A stretch of DNA of 64,000 nt from Lachnoclostridium sp. An14 (GTDB taxonomy: Bacteria > Bacillota > Clostridia > Lachnospirales > Lachnospiraceae): NCBI RefSeq assembly GCF_002160755.1, contig NZ_NFLE01000001.1, forward strand, positions 124,001-188,000, read 5' to 3'. A program made the translations under genes and the position numbers. Under the pieces are notes generated by a model. It was not told the origin of the DNA. It made no database searches and saw only the letters and a list, made by a program, of their open reading frames with translations. Positions 1-7,222 of the stretch are shown one piece after another (the stretch's first letter is position 1; each line of letters opens with the position of its first letter).

Positions 1-2
1 AT

Positions 3-1796
3 ACCATCTACAACCTGTCAGGAATGACACCAGCCCAAATGGCCTCCCGGCTGGGGCGGTCTGCCGACGCCGTGATGGGCAAATACAACCCCAAAGACGA
101 CAGCCACATCCAGGACAATCCTTCCACCTGGAAAGTGGGTTCCTGGAAACGGATTCGGGTCACGGTATATGACGGGGACGGAAACCGCGCGGAGGGAGAT
201 TCCAACGTAAAGGACATTATCTCCATGGCCAATGTCTATACATATTTTCACGATTATCAGGACAGCGGCTTGTTTTTGGACTATGCTACCGAGCTGTGGA
301 ATGCCTCTCACAGCTATGAAATTTCCATGAGCGACGTCTATTTCTGTGAAGGGTGCCTGAATCAGACCGAGGAGGAGGAGATGGCGGAAGACATCGCCGA
401 AATCCAGGCGGAGGAAGGCATCACAGAAACGGAATCACAGGAAAATATCTCCCAGGCCCGCTCCGGCGGTCCCGGTGTGTCTATGGCGGGTGAGATTTCC
501 GAGAGCATCGCCCAGCTTTCTCAGGAAGACTGGCCAAAGAGCGATGACACCGGCTCTGTTTCTCCGGAGCCAGTATCACAGGAATCTGCAGCAGATCCTA
601 TACAGATAGCGGACAGCTCCCCAGCGGCGGCATCTGCGGCTGCGGAGGTTGCGGAAACGCCGCCCCAGGAGACCGGCATAGATGGCGCGCCATTGTCTGG
701 CGGAAATGGAGCAGCGATCGGCCCAGGAGTTTCCGCCATGGTGAAGGCTGACACGCCGTCCGGTCATTCAGAAACAGCGGAGGCCAGTTCCCCGGAAACC
801 TCTTCGGGATCGGCAGAAAGCTCCGGTTGGGAAACCGCGACTCCGCAGGGAGAGACGGCTGCCGCGGAAGAAACGGCTGTCTATGACCGTCTTTCAGAAC
901 CGGAAACCGGAAAAGCCGGTACAGAAGGGAGTTCTGGTACAGAGGAGGTGCTGACCTCGGAAACAGCCTCCCTTCTGGCAAGCCCGGCAGAGGTCTCCGA
1001 ACCGGGAGACTATGTGCGTCTGCTGGCGGAGGAAGTCGCTCAAAACGCTGAAGTTTCTGCGGCGGGAGAGATGGTTTCCTCCGACTGCCCCGGCCACATT
1101 GATCTGACGGTAACCGTTCACATCAAAGGACTTTCAGAGGCTGCTGGCAGCCTCTATCAGGCGGATCTGAGGGGAAATACCCTGTCAGAGGGCTGGAACG
1201 GCTGGACCGATGAACGGAAGGCGTATGTGGAGGACTTAAGGAATCAGGACTGGTATGAAAACTACGGCCTGACCATTTCCAATATTGCCCTGCAATCGCC
1301 TATGTCCGCCGAGGAGATCGAGGCTTATATGGATCGGCTGCCGGAGGACATTTCCGGAGAGCGCAGGAACGTGATTCGCTTTGCCCTGGAATCCGTGGGC
1401 CGTGTCCCCTATTACTGGGGCGGGAAACCGGCGGCACCGGGGTATCTGGGCAATCAGTTCGGAGCTTTGGTGGAACCAGATTACAAGGGGCGGATCAAGA
1501 AGGGGCTGGACTGCTCCGGGTGGGTCAGCTGGGTTTATTGGTCCGCTACCGGAGAACGGCTGCCGGCAGAGGGGACCAGCGGTCTGATCCGCTGCGGAAC
1601 CGGTATTTCGAGGAATCAGCTGCAGCCAGGAGATATTATTGTCCGGACTGGAGATAACGCCCATGTGGTCATGTTCCTGGACTGGGGCGCGGATGGAAAG
1701 CTTTTGTGTATTCATGAAAGCAGCGGCCCGTCCAACAGTGTGGCCATCAGCGAGTTGGACGCGAACTGGAAATATTATAGAAAATTAATCGAGTAA
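3..1796 (+). CDS. CD1108-family mobile-element protein, C40 (NlpC/P60) peptidase, 5' truncated by window edge
   Basis: The reading frame is open to the left edge (in-frame codons precede the first ATG at 24), so this is the 3' part of a longer gene. The N-terminal part carries the segment NVKDIISMANVYTYF and a CEGC motif that I recognise from CD1108-type proteins of Tn916/CTn-like conjugative elements. Next comes an acidic Ser/Glu/Ala-rich linker (roughly codons 115-350), then an NlpC/P60 cysteine peptidase domain with the catalytic Cys in GLDCSGWVSWVYW and the His in NAHVVMFLDW. It probably cleaves peptidoglycan to help a transfer machine cross the wall. The stop lies 17 bp before the LCP gene. 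No other conjugation gene is visible, so either an integrative element ends here or this is a remnant. Confidence 0.8.
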   Translation, partial: TIYNLSGMTPAQMASRLGRSADAVMGKYNPKDDSHIQDNPSTWKVGSWKRIRVTVYDGDGNRAEGDSNVKDIISMANVYTYFHDYQDSGLFLDYATELWNASHSYEISMSDVYFCEGCLNQTEEEEMAEDIAEIQAEEGITETESQENISQARSGGPGVSMAGEISESIAQLSQEDWPKSDDTGSVSPEPVSQESAADPIQIADSSPAAASAAAEVAETPPQETGIDGAPLSGGNGAAIGPGVSAMVKADTPSGHSETAEASSPETSSGSAESSGWETATPQGETAAAEETAVYDRLSEPETGKAGTEGSSGTEEVLTSETASLLASPAEVSEPGDYVRLLAEEVAQNAEVSAAGEMVSSDCPGHIDLTVTVHIKGLSEAAGSLYQADLRGNTLSEGWNGWTDERKAYVEDLRNQDWYENYGLTISNIALQSPMSAEEIEAYMDRLPEDISGERRNVIRFALESVGRVPYYWGGKPAAPGYLGNQFGALVEPDYKGRIKKGLDCSGWVSWVYWSATGERLPAEGTSGLIRCGTGISRNQLQPGDIIVRTGDNAHVVMFLDWGADGKLLCIHESSGPSNSVAISELDANWKYYRKLIE

Positions 1797-1813
1797 CGTG
1801 TGGAGGTACCCTT

Positions 1814-3316
1814 ATGAGCTACGAGTACGAAGATGAACTGGAACGGATGCGGAACCGAAAACGGCCTGCCAAAAAACGGGAATCGGATTTCATCAACCGT
1901 CACCAACAGGAATTTGAGGAGCGAAAAATCCGCCGTGCCAGAGCCCTGAAGAAAAAACGCCGGAAACAGAAAATAATGCGTATGGCCGCCGTGCTGGTCC
2001 TGGCCGTGGCAGTCCTCACCGGATACTTTATATATCGGCATATGCACGACGATGGCTATTGGACGATTGCTGTATTTGGCGTGGATTCCCGTGACGGAAA
2101 CCTGGAAAAGGGAGCTCTCTCTGATGTGGAAATGATCTGCAACGTGGATAAATCCACAGGTGAGATTACCCTGGTGTCCGTATACCGGGATACTTATTTA
2201 AAAATTGATTCCGCGGGCACATATCACAAAATCAACGAAGCGTATTTCAAAGGCGGTCATGAACAGGCCGTAAGCGCTCTGGAGGAAAACCTGGATCTGA
2301 CCTTTGACAATTACGCCACCTTTAACTGGAAAGCAGTGGCAGATGCCATCAATATCCTGGGAGGCATTGATCTGGAGCTGAGCGACGCAGAATTTGCTTA
2401 TATCAACTCCTTCATCACGGAGACTGTAGAATCTACCGGAATTCCTTCTCAGCATTTAAAGAGCGCGGGAATGAACCACCTGGACGGCGTACAGGCCGTT
2501 GCCTACGCCAGACTGCGTTTGATGGATACGGATTTCAACCGGACTGCCAGACAGAGAAAAGTGATCAGCCTGGCCATGGAGAAAGCCCGTAGCGCAGGAT
2601 TTGCAGAGCTGAATAACATCCTGGTAACGGTTCTTCCTCAGATCTCGACAGATATTGGTATTGACGATCTGATTCCGCTGGCAAAAAATATCAGCAAATA
2701 TCAGATTGTAGAGACCACCGGATTCCCATTCTCCAGAGAGACCAAGCGAATCGGAAAAATGGATTGTGTGATTCCCACCACCCTGGAGAGCAACGTGGAG
2801 CAGCTGCATCAGCTCTTGTTTGGGGATGAATCTTATCAGGCACCGGCTTCCGTTCAGAAAATCAGCCAGAAGGTGGCGGAGGACAGCGGGCTGACGGAAG
2901 TGGGAGAGAACGCCCCGGAGGCCAATCCCGGCGGTGGCCGCGCTCCTCAGAAACAGCAACCGGCTGAAACCACAGCCCCGGCTGAGACAGCGCCTGAGGA
3001 GGATTCTACGGAGGAGACCACAGAGCCGGAGAGTACAGAGGAAACCATCCCGCCCAACGAGGAATCTGGAGACGACGATGATGACTCTGAAGAAACCGAT
3101 GAAACCCGAGGCCCTGGAAGTGATTTAACCTCTGCCGGCCATCCCAATAATCAAACTGATCCATCAGATCATCAGACGTCAGAGCCATCCAGGCCAGCGG
3201 AAAAAGAACCTGTAACGGATTCGTCCACGGAAATCCAAAACGGCTCAGAAACTCCGCCAGTTCCAGCGCCATCCGCGGCACAGCCGGATGCAGAACCTGT
3301 TGGGCCTGGAGTATAA
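1814..3316 (+). CDS. LCP (LytR-CpsA-Psr) family cell-wall polymer ligase
   Basis: A protein of 500 aa. It starts with a very basic cytoplasmic stretch (about residues 1-55), has one membrane segment (about 57-75), then an extracellular LCP domain with the typical IAVFGVDSRDG start, VSVYRDTYL, and the Arg-rich YARLRLMDTDFNRTARQRKV motif that binds the polyprenyl pyrophosphate. LCP enzymes transfer lipid-linked glycopolymers such as teichoic acids or capsule to peptidoglycan. The C-terminal 150 residues are low-complexity Glu/Thr/Pro/Ser, probably a disordered wall-spanning tail. The ATG follows a GGAGG site. The gene sits just downstream of a conjugative-element peptidase; whether it belongs to that element or to the host cannot be told from this window. 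Confidence 0.88.
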   Translation: MSYEYEDELERMRNRKRPAKKRESDFINRHQQEFEERKIRRARALKKKRRKQKIMRMAAVLVLAVAVLTGYFIYRHMHDDGYWTIAVFGVDSRDGNLEKGALSDVEMICNVDKSTGEITLVSVYRDTYLKIDSAGTYHKINEAYFKGGHEQAVSALEENLDLTFDNYATFNWKAVADAINILGGIDLELSDAEFAYINSFITETVESTGIPSQHLKSAGMNHLDGVQAVAYARLRLMDTDFNRTARQRKVISLAMEKARSAGFAELNNILVTVLPQISTDIGIDDLIPLAKNISKYQIVETTGFPFSRETKRIGKMDCVIPTTLESNVEQLHQLLFGDESYQAPASVQKISQKVAEDSGLTEVGENAPEANPGGGRAPQKQQPAETTAPAETAPEEDSTEETTEPESTEETIPPNEESGDDDDDSEETDETRGPGSDLTSAGHPNNQTDPSDHQTSEPSRPAEKEPVTDSSTEIQNGSETPPVPAPSAAQPDAEPVGPGV

Positions 3317-3380
3317 TGGATGGGATGAATCAGATTCATTCTTTTGAATGAAACAACCGTGTATAGGTAGATAAGTAAGA

Positions 3381-3433
3381 AAGGAAAAGGAAGATCCGCC
3401 GGGATTGAAGGCCGAGAACCTTTTCCTTTTTTA
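3381..3433 (+). terminator. Intrinsic terminator after the LCP gene
   Basis: The arms AAGGAAAAGG (3381-3390) and CCTTTTCCTT (3419-3428) are perfectly complementary and are followed by T-rich sequence. It lies 65 bp after the LCP stop and ends rightward transcription before the prophage. Confidence 0.75.
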
Positions 3434-3697
3434 TCTGTTTTTATCCATATGAATATGGGTTGAATTACAGGAAACTGATTTTTAAAGTTTCACGTATCCT
3501 CATGTATTTCCTTGTGGTACGTTACATTATATTTTCAGTTATATTTTAATTTTGACGGCTGCGGATTTATGGTAGAAATAAATTGTATTTGCTGGTAAAA
3601 TAAATGGTGTTGGTGAAAGATTGAAATTAAAAAATGGGGATTAGGAGGCGGCTTGACGTATTTGGGGGTTGGGTGTGATTGGATGGAAGGTTGGGAT
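3434..3697. other. AT-rich non-coding gap left of the prophage
   Basis: No convincing reading frame with a ribosome binding site was found on either strand. The sequence is AT-rich and unremarkable up to the hairpin repeat at 3698. It is probably the host flank, or part of the left attachment region. Confidence 0.4.
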
Positions 3698-3736
3698 AAC
3701 TATTCGCGAAAGAATAGTTTAACGAATAGTTGAACC
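3698..3736. repeat. Left attachment region: hairpin repeat, inverted partner at 11301-11340
   Basis: AACTATTC (3698-3705) and GAATAGTT (3712-3719) form a hairpin, and CGAATAGTT recurs at 3723-3731. The whole 39-bp block recurs in inverted orientation at 11301-11340 with about four mismatches and one inserted base. Its right part (3718-3733) is directly repeated at 11433-11448, preceded in both places by TTCGCGAAA (3703-3711 and 11415-11423). It is best read as the left attachment site of the prophage. Confidence 0.7.
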
Positions 3737-3763
3737 GGTTTCGATCAGTTTCCTTTAAATTCC

Positions 3764-3799
3764 TTGAGGTTCGGTTTCATCAACTGTAAATGATATATT
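3764..3799 (+). promoter_or_regulatory. Possible promoter for the phage virion operon
   Basis: TTGAGG (3764-3769) is followed after 17 bp by TAAATG (3787-3792), with TATATT (3794-3799) as an alternative -10. It lies between the left attachment site and the first virion gene, where a rightward promoter is needed. Match quality is only moderate. Confidence 0.35.
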
Positions 3800-3808
3800 T
3801 AGCTATTT

Positions 3809-3853
3809 ATGAGCAATTCAACTTCTTTTCAGATGTTGGACTGCTCATTTTTT
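3809..3853 (+). terminator. Terminator-like hairpin in the leader of the virion operon
   Basis: ATGAGCA (3809-3815) pairs with TGCTCAT (3842-3848), extended inward by TTCAAC with GTTGGA, and is followed at once by a run of T. It sits directly before the GGAGGTG ribosome binding site of the first virion gene. It either stops read-through from the host side or acts as an attenuator of the phage operon. Confidence 0.6.
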
Positions 3854-3869
3854 ATTGGAGGTGATCGCT

Positions 3870-5120
3870 TTGAAGAAACTCCGGCGGTTGTGTGGCTTGT
3901 TTCTCTGTCTTATGCTGGTGATCTCGATTTCGTCAACATCGTATGCTGTGGGGCCTAATTTGGCCACACCGGCGGAGCTGTCGGTTGCAACGTCTTCGAC
4001 GTTTTCTGTTCTTTCTTCAGTGGTTCCGTTTTCTGTTTCTAATACGGATGTTGATATATATGGCTCTGTGTATAATCGTTCTTCGGGTGCATGGGTTCGC
4101 AATGTTCGCGGCGTGTATAGTGGTATGTCGGGATCTTATGCTATATATACTTTTCCAAAACTTTCGGATACTTCGGAGTATTATCATGGTGTGATGTATT
4201 CCTTCTCTGATGATGATCTTCCTGATCCGGGTACATATGGTTTCGATTATCAATTTGTTGAAGCTAATGTGCCATTGTCTCCTACCGGTGGCTATGTTTC
4301 TTTTTGGTCATCTGATAAGAATGTTGACGGGTCTAGTAACTATGGGAATGTTACTACTTCATTAACAGGCAATATTTTTAAAGGTACTGGCAATGTTACG
4401 TTCGGTTATGCGGAGAGTAATATTCTTGAATGTTATATCACGTGGCCGGAATATCTTACGCAGTTTGATATTGCGGTGCCTTCCTCTCCTATTTCGTTTA
4501 GATTTAAGGCTAATGCAGATAGCCCTTCTGTATCTTCTCCGGATGTTGGAGCCTCTGGCGGTGCAAGCAACGTGATTGCTAATGTTACAACGAATATTAG
4601 TAACTCTGTATCTTCAATAGATGATTCAATTAAGGAGCTTATCCAGACAATCATCTACCAGCTTGAGGCCCTCTGGAATCAGTTCGCCGGCGTGTTCACT
4701 TCGATGTTCTCCGCCTGGGAAACGCATACCCAGCAGATCGTCCAAGCAATCCAGAACATCACCACTGCCGCCCAGGAAGGTATCGAGAATATCATCGACG
4801 CTGGTCACGAGGATACGGAAACCATCACGGACGGTTACGACAATTCCTCCATGGAATCAGAAAATGATCGTCTAAGCGGCTCTCTCACGGAGCTGGAGGA
4901 GTCCGAGGATCAGCTCTTTGACCAGGCCCAAAGCTACATTGATCAGTTTGAGTTTCAGGATCCCTTCACTCAGTTTACGGCCCCGCTCTCTGATCTCTCC
5001 TATTGGCTGGTCGGAATCTATAGTAACTTAGGCTCGATGAATATCCCTATCTCCTTCGGCTTTACTCTCTCCATCGCGCTCCTTCTCATTGGCTGGTATC
5101 GTTTTAAAGGAGGGATTTAG
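3870..5120 (+). CDS. Putative phage adsorption protein (pIII-like), secreted and membrane-anchored
   Basis: A protein of 416 aa. I chose the TTG at 3870 because GGAGGTG (3857-3863) sits 6 bases upstream and the product then begins with a clean signal peptide, basic MKKLRR then a hydrophobic core ending near TSYA. A Ser/Thr-rich beta-like domain follows, then a helical region with many Glu/Gln/Ile (about 250-370), and a C-terminal membrane segment FTLSIALLLIGWY with positive charges after it. That layout fits the host-recognition protein at the tip of filamentous phages. The first ~250 codons are AT-rich with many TCT, TTT and GTT codons; from about 4635 the codon use becomes GC-rich like the neighbouring genes, pointing to exchange of the receptor-binding part. 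No sequence family was recognised. Confidence 0.6.
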   Translation: MKKLRRLCGLFLCLMLVISISSTSYAVGPNLATPAELSVATSSTFSVLSSVVPFSVSNTDVDIYGSVYNRSSGAWVRNVRGVYSGMSGSYAIYTFPKLSDTSEYYHGVMYSFSDDDLPDPGTYGFDYQFVEANVPLSPTGGYVSFWSSDKNVDGSSNYGNVTTSLTGNIFKGTGNVTFGYAESNILECYITWPEYLTQFDIAVPSSPISFRFKANADSPSVSSPDVGASGGASNVIANVTTNISNSVSSIDDSIKELIQTIIYQLEALWNQFAGVFTSMFSAWETHTQQIVQAIQNITTAAQEGIENIIDAGHEDTETITDGYDNSSMESENDRLSGSLTELEESEDQLFDQAQSYIDQFEFQDPFTQFTAPLSDLSYWLVGIYSNLGSMNIPISFGFTLSIALLLIGWYRFKGGI

Positions 5121-5339
5121 ATGTTCTCATTTTTTGAAGGGATTGTAGCGTTTATAACGACACTCGTCAACTTTGTCATCAACCTGGTGGAAATCCTGGT
5201 ATTCATCCTCTTAGCCATCTTCCGCTCTGTCACGTGGCTGTTTGGGTGCATCTCCTATCTCCCGCCGTTTTTAGTGGCCTTTGTGGTGGTGCCGGTGGCG
5301 ATTGCGATCATCTTCCAGGTTATCAATAAGGGGTCTTGA
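5121..5339 (+). CDS. Small hydrophobic phage protein (pVI-like candidate)
   Basis: A 72-aa protein that is almost entirely hydrophobic, with at least two membrane segments (about residues 8-37 and 46-66). Its ATG abuts the stop of the adhesin gene, and the GGAGG of its ribosome binding site lies inside the last codons of that gene, so the two are translationally coupled. In filamentous phages a hydrophobic pVI follows the adhesin and caps the same virion end; the position and character match but no sequence similarity was recognised. Confidence 0.6.
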   Translation: MFSFFEGIVAFITTLVNFVINLVEILVFILLAIFRSVTWLFGCISYLPPFLVAFVVVPVAIAIIFQVINKGS

Positions 5340-5340
5340 T

Positions 5341-5562
5341 ATGCGTGAATTCATTGATTTTACTCTGTTTATTATTGGGAAAGTGGTGGCGGCCTGGTTC
5401 GGCCTGGATTTAGGCTCCTACTCTTTCGGCTCGTTCCTCGTGGCTGCGATTGTGGTAGGTTTATTTATCGGCTGCCTGGTGATCCGGTTCCGAAACTCTG
5501 GAAGCGTCTCCACCATTACGCGGCCCTCCTCCGGGCGCTCACCCTCCAGGAAACCGCGTTAA
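5341..5562 (+). CDS. Small single-pass membrane protein of the phage
   Basis: A 73-aa protein with an N-terminal hydrophobic stretch, a second stronger one (SFLVAAIVVGLFIGCLVI, about 35-52) and a basic Ser/Arg/Pro-rich tail (residues 53-73). It begins 1 bp after the previous stop; the ribosome binding site is weak (AAGGGG). The polarity, membrane core then basic tail, resembles minor coat proteins whose tail touches packaged DNA. Function not identified. Confidence 0.55.
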   Translation: MREFIDFTLFIIGKVVAAWFGLDLGSYSFGSFLVAAIVVGLFIGCLVIRFRNSGSVSTITRPSSGRSPSRKPR

Positions 5563-5573
5563 GGAGGTTTTAC

Positions 5574-6320
5574 ATGGTTGCTTGGTTTCTATTTGCTTTA
5601 TGCGGCGCTCTGCTTTTTTCCACTCCGGTGTATGCAGCAGTTGCCACTCCATCGTCTCTTGATCAGCTTGCAGACGATCTCGATGGTCTGGAGGACTTAT
5701 CGGATATGGAAGTACAAGACCTCTTATTCGACTATCTGGCTTCTGTTCTAGGTGGCCCTGGTCTGGCAACCCCCGCGGAGCTGCCGCCGGCGTCGGATAC
5801 ACTGGACGCAGTACAGGAAGATTCCCCGGTGGTCACCATGCTGGCCCCGGCCCTGGAGGTCGCCCTCTCCGATGAGGTTGACGCCCCGGATGTCAATGTG
5901 GTCTGGTATGACTGCACCATCTCCGGCCAGGAGGTTCAGGTGGCATTCCCGAAACAATACGCGTCTTCCCTCTGGGTCTCTGACGCCGGTTACCTCTATA
6001 ATGTATCCGGATCGGATGTCACCGGCCGGGTATTTGATGAGGATCCCGGAACCGATGACGAGTTTACGCTCCTGATCCTCTCCTCTCTCTTTAACACGGG
6101 GAGTATGACGGACTTACACGAGTATGGCTCTTTGGCGGAGCTGCGCAGCTACTATTGGGATAATACATCTTATGACCGGCTCCGGTATACGTCCTCCTGG
6201 GTTCACGTCCAGGTGGATCACGTTTCGGAAACCCTGGATACCTCCCAGTATGCGGAGTATGTGATTATTTTTCTGTTAGGAGGTGTACTCATATGTTTGT
6301 GGAGAAAATCGTTGCGTTGA
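5574..6320 (+). CDS. Second secreted phage protein with C-terminal anchor
   Basis: A 248-aa protein starting after a perfect AAGGAGG. The N-terminus is a signal peptide (LFALCGALLFSTPVYA), followed by an acidic region and an ectodomain of about 180 residues. The C-terminus is a membrane segment (YVIIFLLGGVLICLW) plus basic KSLR, giving the same topology as the adhesin at 3870. Both proteins contain the motif LATPAEL near the start of the mature chain (here about residues 64-70). It may form part of the adsorption tip or a receptor-masking (immunity) factor. Its 3' end overlaps the next gene by 28 bp. Confidence 0.55.
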   Translation: MVAWFLFALCGALLFSTPVYAAVATPSSLDQLADDLDGLEDLSDMEVQDLLFDYLASVLGGPGLATPAELPPASDTLDAVQEDSPVVTMLAPALEVALSDEVDAPDVNVVWYDCTISGQEVQVAFPKQYASSLWVSDAGYLYNVSGSDVTGRVFDEDPGTDDEFTLLILSSLFNTGSMTDLHEYGSLAELRSYYWDNTSYDRLRYTSSWVHVQVDHVSETLDTSQYAEYVIIFLLGGVLICLWRKSLR

Positions 6321-6442
6321 TCGGGGACGTGCCGGTTCAGTTTGAGCCGCTTTTATACGTGTTCTCCCTGGTGATTTTCTTATGGCTCATTGATGGGTTT
6401 TTCTATCTGTGCCGCTATCTGGTAACGGGAGGAGGTCGCTAG
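6293..6442 (+). CDS. 49-aa single-pass phage membrane protein
   Basis: The ATG lies 7 bp after AGGAGGTG (6279-6286), inside the end of the preceding gene in another frame. The product has an amphipathic start, one membrane segment (LLYVFSLVIFLWLI) and a short tail ending GGGR. The stop codon abuts the next ATG. It is probably a minor coat or cap protein, such as the pVII/pIX class, judging only from size and place. Confidence 0.55.
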   Translation: MFVEKIVALIGDVPVQFEPLLYVFSLVIFLWLIDGFFYLCRYLVTGGGR

Positions 6443-6601
6443 ATGTTTGACGATCTCGTTCCGGTGGTCAACTGGATTTTTTCAGAGCTGAGCGCTTTCG
6501 TCTCCTGGCTCTGGAGCTCCACCTCCTGGGTGGGGGTTACTATCATCGGTCTGCTGCTTTTCCGGAAAGTTGTAGATATATTTAAGAAACTGTTGTTTTG
6601 A
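6443..6601 (+). CDS. 52-aa single-pass phage membrane protein
   Basis: Begins directly after the previous stop, with GGAGG inside the upstream gene. It has an acidic N-terminus (MFDDL), tryptophan-rich amphipathic part, a membrane segment (VGVTIIGLLLF) and a basic C-terminus (RKVVDIFKKL). This acid-membrane-base order is typical of filamentous-phage coat proteins. No homology recognised. Confidence 0.55.
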   Translation: MFDDLVPVVNWIFSELSAFVSWLWSSTSWVGVTIIGLLLFRKVVDIFKKLLF

Positions 6602-6623
6602 CATTTGAAAGTGAGGTGTAAGT

Positions 6624-6815
6624 ATGGAACCTTCCGCACCAACTGCTATGGAAACGTTACTGGACGCATTTTCGGAGGTTGCCGCCTGGATGTGGGATGA
6701 AGTAGGGTTACTTCTCTCCTTCCTCTTAGATCAGCCGATCCTGCTCCTTGCAATGTCCATCTTCTTCATTGGTGGCATTGTGGCCTTTTTCATCCGGATT
6801 TACCATTCTGTATAA
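6624..6815 (+). CDS. Phage coat protein, copy A (pVIII-like)
   Basis: A 63-aa protein behind a GAGGTG site. After a short N-terminal extension (MEPSAPTAME) it is nearly identical to the next gene product: acidic amphipathic helix (FSEVAAWMWDEVG), hydrophobic core with one Asp-Gln-Pro kink, then a basic end (FIRIYHSV). This is the charge layout of a major coat protein whose positive end contacts DNA. There is no separate signal peptide. The duplicated state and the strong terminator right after copy B suggest high expression. Confidence 0.65.
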   Translation: MEPSAPTAMETLLDAFSEVAAWMWDEVGLLLSFLLDQPILLLAMSIFFIGGIVAFFIRIYHSV

Positions 6816-6827
6816 GGAGGTGTCAGT

Positions 6828-6995
6828 ATGACAGAATTATTAACTGCATTCTCGGAAGTCGCTGCTTGGATGTGGGAAGAAGTAGGGTTACTCCTTGCCT
6901 TCCTCCTGGATCAGCCGATCCTGCTCCTTGCAATGTCTATCTTCTTCATCGGTGGCATTGTGGCGTTCTTCATCCGGATTTATCATTCCGTGTGA
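6828..6995 (+). CDS. Phage coat protein, copy B (pVIII-like)
   Basis: A 55-aa protein with AAGGAGG upstream. It aligns with copy A without gaps from TAFSEVAAWMW or its equivalent to the end, differing at only a few residues (for example Glu for Asp and Ala for Ser); the DNA is also almost identical from about 6840 onward. This is a recent tandem duplication. It is followed 10 bp later by a strong terminator, the position where well-studied filamentous phages also terminate transcription after the major coat gene. Confidence 0.65.
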   Translation: MTELLTAFSEVAAWMWEEVGLLLAFLLDQPILLLAMSIFFIGGIVAFFIRIYHSV

Positions 6996-7004
6996 GGTGT
7001 GTGG

Positions 7005-7034
7005 ATGGGGGTCCTTGCGGCCCCCATTTCTTTT
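7005..7034 (+). terminator. Strong terminator after the coat genes
   Basis: ATGGGGG (7005-7011) and CCCCCAT (7021-7027) form a perfect 7-bp GC-rich stem with a 9-base loop, followed by TTCTTTT. It separates the coat genes from the assembly genes and should give high coat mRNA with low read-through into the Zot gene. Confidence 0.85.
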
Positions 7035-7057
7035 ATGCAATGTTAGGAGGTGTTCTC

Positions 7058-7222
7058 ATGATTGAGTTTTTACAGTTATTCTCGGATGTATTCCTCTACC
7101 CTCTCGACCCTCAGTATCTCGATCTTGAAAATAACCCGCTCTATGCGGTTATGATCTGTGTCCTGTTAGGCTGCGGCCTGGTTTATCTGCTAAGGAGGTT
7201 GATCTGCGCGTGTTTCTCTTAA
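7058..7222 (+). CDS. 54-aa membrane protein upstream of Zot
   Basis: I place the start at the ATG at 7058, behind TTAGGAGGTG. The product has an acidic N-terminal half with Asp, Glu and Pro, one membrane segment (YAVMICVLLGCGLVYLL) and a basic/Cys end. It overlaps the Zot start by 13 bp and supplies the AAGGAGG site for it. A minor coat or assembly role is likely; not identified. Confidence 0.55.
   Translation: MIEFLQLFSDVFLYPLDPQYLDLENNPLYAVMICVLLGCGLVYLLRRLICACFS

Noticed and set aside
3698-3736. Canonical XerC/XerD dif site
   Set aside because: Does not match the Bacillus or E. coli dif consensus; treated as an XerS-type or phage-specific site instead.
4621-4875. Serine/arginine-rich plus-strand frame inside the adhesin gene
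   Set aside because: Out-of-frame shadow of the GC-rich adhesin C-terminal half.
6866-7057. Open frame running into the 54-aa protein gene from inside coat copy B
   Set aside because: It reads coat copy B out of frame and crosses the terminator; the real start is the ATG at 7058 with AGGAGGTG.
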